Position numbers and translations under genes: made by a program. A stretch of DNA of 64,000 nucleotides. It comes from an uncultured Clostridia bacterium. Its GTDB lineage: Bacteria; Bacillota; Clostridia; Lachnospirales; Lachnospiraceae. Shown piece by piece: positions 35,242 to 44,544 of the stretch (position 1 is its first letter; each line of letters starts with the position of its first letter). The stretch is taken from assembly GCA_937895705.1 (NCBI GenBank), contig CALBKM010000027.1, positions 16,204 through 80,203 of the forward strand, given 5' to 3'. The notes under the pieces are model-generated. The model was given only the letters and a program-made list of their open reading frames with translations, was not told where the DNA came from and did no database searches.

Positions 35242-36339
35242 ATGAAGTTAGGTATCGTAGGACTTCCGAATGTAGGAAAGAGTACATTGTTCAATTCTTT
35301 GACGAAGGCGGGGGCCGAATCCGCTAATTATCCGTTTTGTACCATTGATCCGAATGTGGGTATTGTTCCGGTGCCGGATGAGCGTTTGGATGTTCTCGGA
35401 AAGATGTATGATTCGGAGCGTGTAGTTCCGGCCGTTGTGGAGTTTGTAGATATTGCGGGTTTGGTAAAGGGCGCTTCCAAGGGCGAAGGTCTCGGAAACC
35501 AGTTCCTTGCAAATATTCGTGAGGTAGATGCAATTGTACATGTGGTGCGTTGTTTTGAAGATACGAATATTATTCATGTAGACGGTTCCGTAAATCCGCT
35601 CCGTGATATCGAAACCATTAATTTGGAATTGGTTTTCTCTGACTTGGAGGTGTTGGAACGCCGTTTGTCCAGAGTAATCCGCGGCGCAAGAAATGATAAG
35701 GCTCTTGCAAAGGAAGAGGATATGATTAAGCGTCTTATGGCACATCTGGAGGCGGGGGAGATGGCAAAGACTTTCACCTGTGGGGATGATGAGGAAGAAG
35801 TGCTTTTGGCAAGTTACAATCTTTTGACCGCAAAATCCGTTATTTATGCCGCAAACGTAAAAGAAGACGATTTGGCGGATGACGGAAATTCCAATGAATT
35901 TGTTGCAAAGGTAAGAGAGTTTGCCGCAGAGGAAAAATCCGAAGTGTTTGTCATTTGTGCCCAGATCGAGCAGGAGATCGCGGAACTTGACGAAGAAGAA
36001 AAGAAGATGTTTTTGGAGGATTTGGGACTTACGGAGTCCGGTCTTGAAAAGCTGATTCGTGCCAGTTATAATATTTTAGGTTTAATCAGTTATCTGACCG
36101 CAGGACCGATGGAGTCTAAAGCATGGACGATTACAAAGGGAACCAAGGCACCGCAGGCTGCCGGAAAGATTCATTCCGACTTTGAGAGAGGTTTTATCCG
36201 TGCGGAAGTTGTAAGCTATCAGAATTTAATTGATTGCGGAAGCATGAATGCCGCAAAGGAAAAAGGGCTTGTTCGTTCCGAAGGTAAGGAATATGTGGTG
36301 CAGGACGGAGATGTGGTATTGTTCCGCTTCAATGTATAA
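35242..36339 (+). CDS. ychF: Redox-regulated ATPase YchF
   Basis: A 365-residue Obg-family protein that prefers ATP. The P-loop is GLPNVGKSTLFN (residues 6-17), followed by NYPFCTIDPN, the DIAGLVKGASKGEGLGN switch region, a coiled-coil insert and a C-terminal TGS domain (ending VQDGDVVLFRFNV). It binds ribosomes and is linked to oxidative-stress control in other bacteria. A small hairpin (ACACGA/TCGTGT) lies just before its AAAAGGAG site. Confidence 0.97.
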   Translation: MKLGIVGLPNVGKSTLFNSLTKAGAESANYPFCTIDPNVGIVPVPDERLDVLGKMYDSERVVPAVVEFVDIAGLVKGASKGEGLGNQFLANIREVDAIVHVVRCFEDTNIIHVDGSVNPLRDIETINLELVFSDLEVLERRLSRVIRGARNDKALAKEEDMIKRLMAHLEAGEMAKTFTCGDDEEEVLLASYNLLTAKSVIYAANVKEDDLADDGNSNEFVAKVREFAAEEKSEVFVICAQIEQEIAELDEEEKKMFLEDLGLTESGLEKLIRASYNILGLISYLTAGPMESKAWTITKGTKAPQAAGKIHSDFERGFIRAEVVSYQNLIDCGSMNAAKEKGLVRSEGKEYVVQDGDVVLFRFNV

Positions 36340-36429
36340 ACCGGTACGGTGATACAAAGGAAAGGCAGGTGTTCCGAGATGATGCTCAGGTCGGGAGAAG
36401 TGTTTTTTTCCGAAAAAGAAGGCAGTTTT

Positions 36430-37266
36430 ATGATTCCGGAATCCATATCTTTGTTCGGATTGTCGATTTCCTTTTACGGAGTGTTGTTGGTTGTTGCAGT
36501 GATGACGGCGATTATTCTTGTCATTAAAATTTCCGGAAAGAGACGGCAGAACGAAGAACAAATGCTTACGATGCTTACGCTGGTTATTGTATCGTCATTG
36601 CTGGGAGCCAGATTGTATTATGTAATTTTCGAGTGGGAGACTTTTTTGCGGGAACCGCTTGCAGCTTTGAATTTGCGAAATGGCGGACTTTCGTATTTCG
36701 GTGCATTGTTCGGCGCATGGTTTGCGATGAAGTGGTATTGCCGTAAAAAGGATACGGATTTTATGCGCTGCGCGGATACCGTAAGTATGGGTGCTGCGGT
36801 TGCGGCACCGTTTGTATGGGCGGGCTGTGCATTTGTAAGAGAACCTTTGGGGAAGTTTTATGACGGACCTTTTTCGGTACGAATCGGGACGGAGTATATT
36901 ACATCGGATGTGAAAGAACTCTATACGGATGCATTGCTAAGCAACGTAACAAGAGTGAACGAGAAAGTATATGTTTCCATGCATCCGGTGGCGTTGTACG
37001 GTATGATACTCAGTTGTCTTGCGTTTGCGGGACTTTGTTTTGTGAATCGCAAAGCAAAAACCGACGGCACCGTTTTTTCGACGTATTTGATGTTTAGCGC
37101 GGTTTTGGTTTTGCTTTTAGAGTGTTTCCGGGCGGATCGTTACTGTATCTGGGGAACAACAATTCCTGCGAATTCCGTGGTGGCGGGGGTTGTGCTGTTT
37201 GTTGTATTGTATGGCTTTGTGAAGAATTATTATCTGGACAAAACGAAGAAGAGAATATATTTATAA
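36430..37266 (+). CDS. lgt: Prolipoprotein diacylglyceryl transferase
   Basis: A 278-residue polytopic membrane enzyme that adds diacylglycerol to lipobox cysteines, including those of the two lipoproteins in this window. The signature Arg-Asn region is LNLRNGGLSYFGALFG. FVREPLGKFYDGP and MHPVALYGMILS match the other conserved Lgt loops. The ATG at 36430 is preferred because AAGAAGG is seven bases upstream and the protein then starts just before its first helix. In-frame ATGs at 36379 and 36382 would add a short polar tail. Confidence 0.9.
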   Translation: MIPESISLFGLSISFYGVLLVVAVMTAIILVIKISGKRRQNEEQMLTMLTLVIVSSLLGARLYYVIFEWETFLREPLAALNLRNGGLSYFGALFGAWFAMKWYCRKKDTDFMRCADTVSMGAAVAAPFVWAGCAFVREPLGKFYDGPFSVRIGTEYITSDVKELYTDALLSNVTRVNEKVYVSMHPVALYGMILSCLAFAGLCFVNRKAKTDGTVFSTYLMFSAVLVLLLECFRADRYCIWGTTIPANSVVAGVVLFVVLYGFVKNYYLDKTKKRIYL

Positions 37267-37295
37267 TAGGTTAATAATATAACAAGTAATATGAG

Positions 37296-37335
37296 GAAAA
37301 GAGCATTTAGCGATGTCTAAATGCTCTTTTTTTAT
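37296..37335 (+). terminator. Intrinsic terminator after lgt
   Basis: A 14-bp stem (AAAAGAGCATTTAG with CTAAATGCTCTTTT) and a T-rich tail. It closes the long run of genes beginning at murE and precedes the division cluster promoter. Confidence 0.9.
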
Positions 37336-37354
37336 ATTTCTTTACGATTAGGGG

Positions 37355-37383
37355 TTGAAAAATTACAAAAAGTGGAGTAGAAT
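37355..37383 (+). promoter_or_regulatory. Promoter of the mraZ division cluster
   Basis: TTGAAA (37355-37360), a 17-base spacer, and TAGAAT (37378-37383). A GTGGAG element lies inside the spacer and four more lie directly downstream. Confidence 0.7.
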
Positions 37384-37390
37384 GGGGGTA

Positions 37391-37430
37391 TAAGTGGAGG
37401 GAAGTGGAGAGAAGTGGTAGAAAGTGGAGC
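37391..37430 (+). promoter_or_regulatory. MraZ operator: four 10-bp direct repeats
   Basis: AAGTGG occurs at 37392, 37402, 37412 and 37422, exactly one helical turn apart, with a fifth copy at 37370. MraZ proteins of other bacteria bind GTGG/TGGG-type direct repeats with 10-bp period just upstream of mraZ. Here the array covers the predicted transcription start region, which fits autorepression. Confidence 0.85.
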
Positions 37431-37447
37431 GAAAGGCGGTGAGTTTC

Positions 37448-37876
37448 ATGTTCATGGGCGAATACGATCATACCTTAGACCCGAAAGGGCGTATGATTGT
37501 TCCTTCCAAATTTCGTGAAGGTTTGGGAGAACGTTTTATTCTGACCATGGGCCTGGACGGCTGCCTGTTCGCTTACCCTACCGCAGAGTGGGAACAGTTT
37601 GTAGAAAGTCTCAGAAAACTTCCGGGAACGAAGGAAGGCCGCCAGTTACAACGTCACTTTATGGCAGGAGCCGCAGAAGTGGAAGTGGACAAGCAGGGGC
37701 GTTTTCTTATTCCCGCGAAATTAAGGGAACAGGCCGGATTGACCAAGGATGTTGTATTTGTGGGGGTTGTTTCCAAAATAGAACTTTGGAGCAAGGAGCG
37801 CTGGGAAGAGAACTGTTGCTACGACAACATGGATGAAGTAGCAGAGCACATGGCAGAGTATGGATTGAATTTCTAG
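37448..37876 (+). CDS. mraZ: Transcriptional regulator MraZ
   Basis: A 142-residue protein with two SpoVT/AbrB-like DNA-binding repeats. Each shows the D-x-K-G-R/Q-G-R signature: DHTLDPKGRMIVPSKFR in the first and EVDKQGRFLIPAKLR in the second. MraZ forms a ring that represses the division and cell-wall cluster it heads. The ATG at 37448 follows AAAGGCGGTGA by about five bases. Confidence 0.95.
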   Translation: MFMGEYDHTLDPKGRMIVPSKFREGLGERFILTMGLDGCLFAYPTAEWEQFVESLRKLPGTKEGRQLQRHFMAGAAEVEVDKQGRFLIPAKLREQAGLTKDVVFVGVVSKIELWSKERWEENCCYDNMDEVAEHMAEYGLNF

Positions 37877-37896
37877 GAAAGGTCAGGTGATACCGA

Positions 37897-38850
37897 TTGG
37901 AAAATGAACAGGAAATTATATTCCGGCACAAGTCGGTATTGCTTGATGAAGTTCTGGAACAGTTAAATATACGGGAAGACGGTATTTATGTTGACGGTAC
38001 TTTGGGTGGTGCCGGACATGCCGGTGAGGTTTGCAGACGGTTAAAGGGAGGGTCTTTTGTAGGAATCGACCAGGATGCGGATGCTATTGCGGTAGCGAGC
38101 GAGCGTTTGAAAAGGTATCCGTTTGCAAAGGTGGTACGAAGTAATTATTGTGAGATGAAGCGTGTACTGAATGAACTGGGAATTGAAAAGGTAAACGGAA
38201 TTCTGTTGGATTTGGGAGTGTCCTCATATCAGTTGGATACGGCGGAACGCGGATTTTCTTATATGGAAGAGAGCGCACCGCTTGACATGCGGATGGACCA
38301 CCGGATGGAGATGACCGCCAGAGATATCGTAAACGGTTACAGCGAAACGGAGTTGTTCCGGATTATAAGGGATTACGGCGAAGACCCATTCGCAAAGAAT
38401 ATCGCAAAACACATTGTAATGCGCAGGGAGAAGAAAGAGCTTGTGACCTGCGGAGACTTAAACGAAGCAATCAGGGCTGCGATTCCCATGAAGATACAGA
38501 AGAATCTCGGACATCCGTCCAAACGTACCTTTCAGGCGATTCGGATTGAATTAAACGGAGAACTGAGAGTGTTACAAAACACTTTGGACGAGATGATTGA
38601 TTTGCTGGATGAGAACGGAAGATTATGTATTATTACATTCCATTCTCTGGAAGACCGGATTGTAAAGTCCGGATTTAAAAAGAGAGAAAATCCTTGTGAA
38701 TGTCCGCCGAGTTTTCCGGTGTGTGTATGCGGTAAGAAATCTGCGGGCAAGGTAATCACAAGGAAACCTATTTTACCAAGTGAGGAAGAATGCGAGGCAA
38801 ACAAAAGAGCACGGAGTGCCAAATTACGAGTGTTTGAACGCATTTATTAA
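37897..38850 (+). CDS. rsmH: 16S rRNA m4C1402 methyltransferase RsmH
   Basis: A 317-residue SAM methyltransferase acting on C1402 of 16S rRNA. Conserved blocks are RHKSVLLDEVL, YVDGTLGGAGHA, GIDQDADAI, ILLDLGVSSYQLD, GHPSKRTFQAIRIELNGEL and ITFHSLEDRIVK. The start is TTG at 37897, five bases after AGGTGA; no ATG fits in frame. It is followed by the FtsL-type gene as in most division clusters. Confidence 0.95.
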   Translation: MENEQEIIFRHKSVLLDEVLEQLNIREDGIYVDGTLGGAGHAGEVCRRLKGGSFVGIDQDADAIAVASERLKRYPFAKVVRSNYCEMKRVLNELGIEKVNGILLDLGVSSYQLDTAERGFSYMEESAPLDMRMDHRMEMTARDIVNGYSETELFRIIRDYGEDPFAKNIAKHIVMRREKKELVTCGDLNEAIRAAIPMKIQKNLGHPSKRTFQAIRIELNGELRVLQNTLDEMIDLLDENGRLCIITFHSLEDRIVKSGFKKRENPCECPPSFPVCVCGKKSAGKVITRKPILPSEEECEANKRARSAKLRVFERIY

Positions 38851-38863
38851 AGGAGGGGTCAGC

Positions 38864-39337
38864 ATGGATGCGAAGAATAACTATTATAAGAGAGCGTATA
38901 TGGTAGACGGTACCGCTGCAAGACAGTTGCAGGTGGTCCCGGATTACGAAAGACAGCAGGAACAGGTGTCTCGCCCGAAGGTGGTGGAGATGCCGAAGAA
39001 GGCTCCGAGACTCAGTCACGGAATTGATTTGCTTTCGATGTCTCTTTTGGTTACAGCTATGGTAATTACACTTTACTTGTGTTATAATTATCTCCAGGTA
39101 CAGGGAAACATTGTACAGTTGGAACGCGACGTATTGATGCTGGAGCAGGAATTTGACACTGTTGTAGCGGAAAACGCTGCTTTGGAGGATACTCTGAGCA
39201 GTCCGGTAAACTGGGATGAAGTTTATCTGACTGCGGTTGGAGAATTTGGCATGGTATATCCGAATAAGAACGAAGTGATTACCTATCAGTCTACGGAAAA
39301 GGGGCATGTAATTCAATATCAGGATATTCCGGAGTAG
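38864..39337 (+). CDS. ftsL: FtsL/DivIC-type septum protein
   Basis: A 157-residue bitopic membrane protein. A cytoplasmic N-terminus of about 50 residues is followed by one helix (LLSMSLLVTAMVITLYLCYNYL). An extracellular heptad coiled coil follows (VQGNIVQLERDVLMLEQEFDTVVAENAALED), then a short tail. Sequence conservation in FtsL is low; the call rests on topology and on the place between rsmH and the first transpeptidase. AAGGAGGGG precedes the ATG at 38864, and the earlier in-frame start lies inside rsmH. Confidence 0.8.
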   Translation: MDAKNNYYKRAYMVDGTAARQLQVVPDYERQQEQVSRPKVVEMPKKAPRLSHGIDLLSMSLLVTAMVITLYLCYNYLQVQGNIVQLERDVLMLEQEFDTVVAENAALEDTLSSPVNWDEVYLTAVGEFGMVYPNKNEVITYQSTEKGHVIQYQDIPE

Positions 39338-39346
39338 GAGTAATTC

Positions 39347-41311
39347 ATGAAACAGGGTGAAAAGAAGAGAAGAAAACCAAAGAGAATCACAGGCAAAATG
39401 CAGACGACGTTATGGGTTGTGTTTTGCCTTTTTCTTGTGGGAATATTAATCGTGATGATACGTGTCGTTATCGTGGGCGGCAATACGAGCTATGCAAAAG
39501 CTTCCCTGTCGCAGAAAACGGGAATGAATACGGTGATTCAATATAAGCGGGGCGATATTTTGGATCGCAACGGGACCGTATTGGCCCAAAGCGATAAAGT
39601 GTATCATCTGATTCTGGATTCCCGACTGATTCTGAACAACGAGGATTGTATCGAACCGACCATACGGGCGTTGTGCAGTGCTTACGGCTATACGGAAGCA
39701 GAGATTCGTGCAATCATGGAAGAGAGAAAAACGAGTGCCTATTATCGGTTACGGAAGAACATGTCCTACGAAGAAATGATGAAGCTTGAGGAATATAAGA
39801 AAAACATGCCGAAGGAAGAGGACGGAAATCCGAATAAAGAATTAAGTAAGATTATCGGGGTAACCTTTGAAGAAGAGTACTTACGCAGCTATCCTTTCGG
39901 CAGCTTGGGCTCCCATTTGCTCGGATTTGCGAAAGCGGACGGGATCGGTACTTACGGAATCGAACAGCAGTATAACGAAGAACTTACCGGTATAAACGGA
40001 AGAGTTTACGATTACTATGACGCAACGCTTAATATACAGCAGGAAACGGTTCCGGCGCAGGACGGAAGGACGATTGTGTCCACAATGGATGCCAATCTGC
40101 AGAGAATCGTGCAAAAGCACGCGGAGAAATTTCTGGATGATATCGGGGCAAAGAATGTAGGTGTACTGATGATGGAAGTAAACTCCGGTGAGATTTTGGC
40201 CATGCAGTCCAATTACAGTTATGATTTAAACAATCCCCGCAGTCTTGAAAAATGGTACAGTGAAGAAGAGATTGCCGGTATGGATAATGAAACATATCTG
40301 AATGCGTTATACGATATATGGAGAAATTTCTGTATCAGCGACTCTTACGAACCGGGGTCTACGTTTAAGCCGTTTACGGTGGCTTCCGCGTTGGAAGAGA
40401 AAATTATAAATACGACCGAGACCTTTTTGTGTAACGGCGGAGAACAAGTTAAAAATTATTATATTTCCTGTCATAACAAGTGGGGACACGGCCTTATTAA
40501 TGCGGCTCAGAGTATTATGCACTCCTGTAACGACGCATTGATGGAAATAGCAAAAAGAGAAGGCAGAGATATCTTTGCCGATTACCAGAGAAGATTTTTA
40601 TTCGGAACTCTTACCGGTGTGGATCTTCCGGGAGAAGTTCCGGGTATTCTCATGGAGAAGGAGCAGTTAAATGATACAGAGCTTGCTACCAGCAGTTTCG
40701 GAATGTCCTTTAATACCACAATGATTCAGCTGGGCTCCGCTTTTGCGTCCATGGTAAACGGCGGTACTTATTATGAACCCCATGCGGTAAAAGAAATCAG
40801 GAATGCGGACGGTGTAGTTATTGAAAAGATTGAGCCGAGAGTGGTTCGTATGACGGTTTCCGAAGAAACCTCCGAGTTTTTAAGGGATGCGTTTTATCTG
40901 ACGGTACAGGAAGGTACGGCAACCGCCGCAAAGGTGGATGGGTATCTGATCGGCGGAAAGACCGGTACCGCACAAAAGCTTCCGCGAAGCGAAGGAAAGT
41001 ATCTGGTATCCTTTATCGGCTGTGTGCCGGCGGATAATCCGCAGGTGATGATTTATGTGGTAGTTGACGAAGCTGCGGATGAAGAACTGCAGAGCAGAGC
41101 TTCCATTGCGTCTCAGCTGGCGGCGGATATTTTGGAAGAATCGTTGCCGTATTTGAAAATCTATCCGGATACCGAAATCAAATATCCGAATTTTGTAATC
41201 GATGAGGAAGATGTAAAGATGCAGGAGGGCGAAATCGGTGATACGGGCGTTGTTTACGACCCGGAGATGAATGAAAGCAACATGCAGGCAATCCCGAATG
41301 ACATGGAATAA
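39347..41311 (+). CDS. Class B penicillin-binding protein (FtsI/PBP2B-like)
   Basis: A 654-residue septal transpeptidase. One membrane helix (about residues 22-44) is followed by a dimerisation domain starting KRGDILDRNGTVLAQ. The transpeptidase has the active Ser in PGSTFKPFT (near residue 338), the SxN motif as SCN (near 392) and the KTGTAQ motif (near 538). No PASTA domain is present; the C-terminus is an acidic tail. By position right after ftsL it is the division enzyme, with the next gene the sporulation-type paralogue. Confidence 0.9.
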   Translation: MKQGEKKRRKPKRITGKMQTTLWVVFCLFLVGILIVMIRVVIVGGNTSYAKASLSQKTGMNTVIQYKRGDILDRNGTVLAQSDKVYHLILDSRLILNNEDCIEPTIRALCSAYGYTEAEIRAIMEERKTSAYYRLRKNMSYEEMMKLEEYKKNMPKEEDGNPNKELSKIIGVTFEEEYLRSYPFGSLGSHLLGFAKADGIGTYGIEQQYNEELTGINGRVYDYYDATLNIQQETVPAQDGRTIVSTMDANLQRIVQKHAEKFLDDIGAKNVGVLMMEVNSGEILAMQSNYSYDLNNPRSLEKWYSEEEIAGMDNETYLNALYDIWRNFCISDSYEPGSTFKPFTVASALEEKIINTTETFLCNGGEQVKNYYISCHNKWGHGLINAAQSIMHSCNDALMEIAKREGRDIFADYQRRFLFGTLTGVDLPGEVPGILMEKEQLNDTELATSSFGMSFNTTMIQLGSAFASMVNGGTYYEPHAVKEIRNADGVVIEKIEPRVVRMTVSEETSEFLRDAFYLTVQEGTATAAKVDGYLIGGKTGTAQKLPRSEGKYLVSFIGCVPADNPQVMIYVVVDEAADEELQSRASIASQLAADILEESLPYLKIYPDTEIKYPNFVIDEEDVKMQEGEIGDTGVVYDPEMNESNMQAIPNDME

Positions 41312-41353
41312 GGAAATATCGCATAAGATAATAAAAACATTTTTCGGAGTGCG

Positions 41354-43303
41354 ATGAGACAAATATCGACGGGACAAAGGAAAACGATTATCGTGGTAAT
41401 CGCCGTATTTACCGCAGTGGCGCTCGGATTGTTCGGACGACTTTTGTATCTTATGATTTTGAATTCGGAAGAATATGCGGTAAGGGCACAGGAGTTGCAC
41501 GAAAGAGAGCGCAGTATAAAAGCGGCCAGAGGAATTATTTATGACAGAAACGGTGTGGTTCTAGCTGATAACAAACCGGTATGTACCGTTTCCGTAATAC
41601 ATAGTCAGATTACGGAGCCGGAACGGGTGATTTCCGTGTTGTGCGAGGTTTTGGAACTTTCGGAGGAAACGGTCAGAAAACGTGTAGAAAAGGTATCTTC
41701 CATAGAACGCATCAAGGCGAATGTTGATAAGGAGACGGCGGATTATCTGCGCAGCTTTGAACTGGACGGTGTTATGGTAGATGAGGATTATAAACGATAC
41801 TATCCTTTCGGAACATTGGCTTCCCGTGTAATCGGTTTTACGGGCGGAGACAATCAGGGGATTATCGGGTTGGAGGTAAAATACGATTCCGTACTGGAAG
41901 GAATTCCGGGAAAGATTTTAACACTGACCACAGCTCACGGCACCGAAATTCCCAATGCGGCGGAAAACAGACAGGAACCTATCGCCGGGAATTCACTGAC
42001 GGTAAGTCTGGATGTAAACATTCAAAGATATGCGGAGCAGGCCGCCATGAAGGTGATGGAGGCGAAAAATGCAAAACATGTCAGTATGATTCTGATGAAC
42101 CCTCAAAACGGAGAAATATATGCCATGGCAACTGTGCCGGAGTTTGACTTAAATGATCCGTATACATTGAATTCGGAATATTCCGCAAAAGCAACGGGAG
42201 AAACGGTGTCCTCCGAAGAAAAAAATACATTGTTAAATCAAATGTGGAGAAACCCGTGTATCAGTGATACTTACGAACCGGGGTCTACCTTTAAGATTAT
42301 TACGGCGACGGCTGCGTTTGAACATAATGCGGTAAAGCTGACGGACCGTTTTTACTGTCCGGGACATAAAATAGTGGAAGACAGGACGATACATTGTCAC
42401 AAAGTAAGCGGACACGGTAGTGAAAGTTTTGTGGACGGAATTAAAAATTCCTGCAATCCGGTGTTTATGGAAATCGGAGCACGTGTGGGAATCGACGGGT
42501 TGTATGAAACGTTTCGTAAGCTGGGACTGATGAACAAAACCGGTATTGATTTGCCGGGAGAAGCGTCCTCTATTATGCATAAAACAGAGAATGTAAAAGC
42601 TGTGGAACTTGCTACGATTTCATTCGGACAGTCCTTTCAGATTACGCCGATGCAGCTTTTATCGGCGGTAAGTACGGTAATCAACGGCGGTAACCGGATT
42701 ACCCCCCATCTTGCCATGTATGCAAAAAACACAGAAGAAAATACGGTGAAAACCTATCAATATGAAGGTGAGTCCGGAGTGGTTTCGGAATCGACCTGTG
42801 AAACGATGAAAATGTTATTGGAAGCGGTGGTACATGACGGTACCGGAAAGAGGGCATATTTACCCGGATTCCGTATCGGAGGAAAGACAGCAACTTCCGA
42901 AAAGTTGCCTCGTAGCTCCAACCGGTACATTTCTTCGTTCCTTGGTTTTGCACCGGCGGAAAATCCGCAGGTGGTTGCGCTGGTACTGATTGATGAGCCG
43001 GAAGGAATCTATTACGGAGGAACCATTGCGGCTCCGGTAATCGGCGAGGTGTTTGATCAGGTACTGCCATACCTGGGAATTGAGCCGGTTTATTCCGAAG
43101 ATGAACAAAAGCTTGACGGTATAGGGAGTTTTACGGTTCCGAATCTGGTGGGAATGAAGCGGGAAGAAGTACAAAAACTGCTAAAAGCCTATGAGTTCGA
43201 AGAGGTGTATTATTCCAGAGAGGGCGAGGTCATCACGGAGCAGTTTCCGGAAGCGGGAGAAGAGGTTAAGAAAAACACAAACTTGATTCTGTATATGAAA
43301 TAG
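41354..43303 (+). CDS. spoVD: Class B penicillin-binding protein with PASTA domain (SpoVD-like)
   Basis: A 649-residue transpeptidase. It has an N-terminal helix (IIVVIAVFTAVALGLFGRLLYL), a dimerisation domain from RGIIYDRNGVVLADN, and a transpeptidase with STFK (Ser near residue 311) and SCN (near 366). A single PASTA domain closes the protein (FTVPNLVGMKREEVQKLL...). The third motif reads K-T-A-T (residues about 511-514) where most class B enzymes have K-T-G-[TS]. PASTA-bearing paralogues in this position are SpoVD, needed for the spore cortex in Bacillus. The SpoVD assignment rests on domain layout and order. Confidence 0.8.
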   Translation: MRQISTGQRKTIIVVIAVFTAVALGLFGRLLYLMILNSEEYAVRAQELHERERSIKAARGIIYDRNGVVLADNKPVCTVSVIHSQITEPERVISVLCEVLELSEETVRKRVEKVSSIERIKANVDKETADYLRSFELDGVMVDEDYKRYYPFGTLASRVIGFTGGDNQGIIGLEVKYDSVLEGIPGKILTLTTAHGTEIPNAAENRQEPIAGNSLTVSLDVNIQRYAEQAAMKVMEAKNAKHVSMILMNPQNGEIYAMATVPEFDLNDPYTLNSEYSAKATGETVSSEEKNTLLNQMWRNPCISDTYEPGSTFKIITATAAFEHNAVKLTDRFYCPGHKIVEDRTIHCHKVSGHGSESFVDGIKNSCNPVFMEIGARVGIDGLYETFRKLGLMNKTGIDLPGEASSIMHKTENVKAVELATISFGQSFQITPMQLLSAVSTVINGGNRITPHLAMYAKNTEENTVKTYQYEGESGVVSESTCETMKMLLEAVVHDGTGKRAYLPGFRIGGKTATSEKLPRSSNRYISSFLGFAPAENPQVVALVLIDEPEGIYYGGTIAAPVIGEVFDQVLPYLGIEPVYSEDEQKLDGIGSFTVPNLVGMKREEVQKLLKAYEFEEVYYSREGEVITEQFPEAGEEVKKNTNLILYMK

Positions 43304-43332
43304 AATATAATGAAAGGCAGGAGGGTGAAAAT

Positions 43333-44484
43333 ATGACAAAAGCGACAGTTCGCAAAAATGAATATAAACCGCGTACCTATTACGATTACAGCCTGCTGCT
43401 TATTACCTTGTTACTGGTCAGTATCGGTCTTGTAATGGTGTACAGTACCAGTTCTTACTTCGCGGTAAAGCAAAAGTTCGGAGATGCGGCGTATTTCTTC
43501 CGTCGTCAGTTGATTTTTGCGGTAATCGGTGCGGTTGTAATGATTTTGGTTTCCAAGATAGATTACAGCTTTTATATTAAGGAAATCGGGAAAAAGTATA
43601 AAATAAGGTTGCTTTTCCTGGCATATGCGGTTTGTCTCGGACTTCAGATATTCGTACTCGGTTGGGGAAAAGAAGTAAAAGGTGCGAAACGATGGATCGA
43701 GATTCCGTTTGTGGGAAGCTTCCAGCCGTCGGAAATTACAAAAATTTGTATTATTCTGTTTGTGGCGTTTATGGTCTATGCCGCACCGAAACGACTGGAT
43801 TCTCCTTTAGGGTTTATACGGGTAGTTATTTATGTGTTCCCGTTACTTGCCCTGGTGGCAAAGGAAAATCTGAGTACCGCGATTATTATTGCGGGAATCA
43901 CGTTTATCGTATGTTTTGTGGTGGCGCGGAGAAAGGGATACTTTATTATTGCGGCAATCGGTGCGGTGGCATTGGTGGCCGGAGTGATTTTTCTGGGGGA
44001 AACGTTCCGCGGTGAACGTATTGAGGCGTGGCTTCATGTGGAAACTCATCCGAAGGGGTATCAGATTTTACAGGGACTGTATGCGATTGCGTCCGGAGGA
44101 TTGTGGGGCAAAGGTTTAGGGCAGAGTATGCAGAAGCTAGGTTTTATTCCGGAGTCCCATAACGACATGATTTTCTCGGTTATTTGTGAGGAATTGGGCA
44201 TTGTCGGTGCGTTGGCGATTATTTTACTGTATGTAATGCTTTTGTGGCGTCTGGTAAGAGTGGCGGTCAGTGCGAGAGATTTGTTCGGTTCCCTGATTTG
44301 CGTGGGTATAATGGTGCATATTGCCATGCAGGTGCTGATTAATATTGCGGTAGTAACCAACACAATGCCGTCGACCGGTATTCCGTTGCCGTTTATCAGC
44401 TACGGCGGAACTTCACTGGTTGTATTGATGGCGGAGATGGGAATTGCGCTCAGTGTTTCCAACAGAATCGAACACGAGCGGTAA
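43333..44484 (+). CDS. ftsW: SEDS glycosyltransferase FtsW/SpoVE
   Basis: A 383-residue polytopic protein (about ten helices) of the SEDS family, which polymerises lipid II with a class B partner. Conserved points include KGAKRWIEIPFVGSFQPSEITK (with the catalytic-site region), YQILQGLYAIASGGLWGKGLG, ESHNDMIFSVICEELG and GIPLPFISYGGTSL. It follows two class B PBP genes, so it could partner either; FtsW versus SpoVE cannot be decided from sequence alone. Confidence 0.88.
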   Translation: MTKATVRKNEYKPRTYYDYSLLLITLLLVSIGLVMVYSTSSYFAVKQKFGDAAYFFRRQLIFAVIGAVVMILVSKIDYSFYIKEIGKKYKIRLLFLAYAVCLGLQIFVLGWGKEVKGAKRWIEIPFVGSFQPSEITKICIILFVAFMVYAAPKRLDSPLGFIRVVIYVFPLLALVAKENLSTAIIIAGITFIVCFVVARRKGYFIIAAIGAVALVAGVIFLGETFRGERIEAWLHVETHPKGYQILQGLYAIASGGLWGKGLGQSMQKLGFIPESHNDMIFSVICEELGIVGALAIILLYVMLLWRLVRVAVSARDLFGSLICVGIMVHIAMQVLINIAVVTNTMPSTGIPLPFISYGGTSLVVLMAEMGIALSVSNRIEHER

Positions 44485-44507
44485 CTTTTTTGATTTTCCG
44501 GCATACT

Positions 44508-44544
44508 ATGACATAGATCACTATACGGAGAGATGCTATGTCAT
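44508..44544 (+). promoter_or_regulatory. Inverted repeat covering the murA start codon
   Basis: ATGACATAG (44508-44516) is perfectly complementary to CTATGTCAT (44536-44544). The second arm contains the murA ATG (44538-44540), and the ribosome site CGGAGAG lies in the 19-base loop. In RNA this would place the start codon in a stem. Confidence 0.5.

Noticed and set aside
41354..43303. Frameshift or decay in the SpoVD-like gene because of the KTA motif
   Set aside because: The frame is intact across the full length, the other catalytic motifs and the PASTA domain are normal, and the change is a clean Gly-to-Ala codon.
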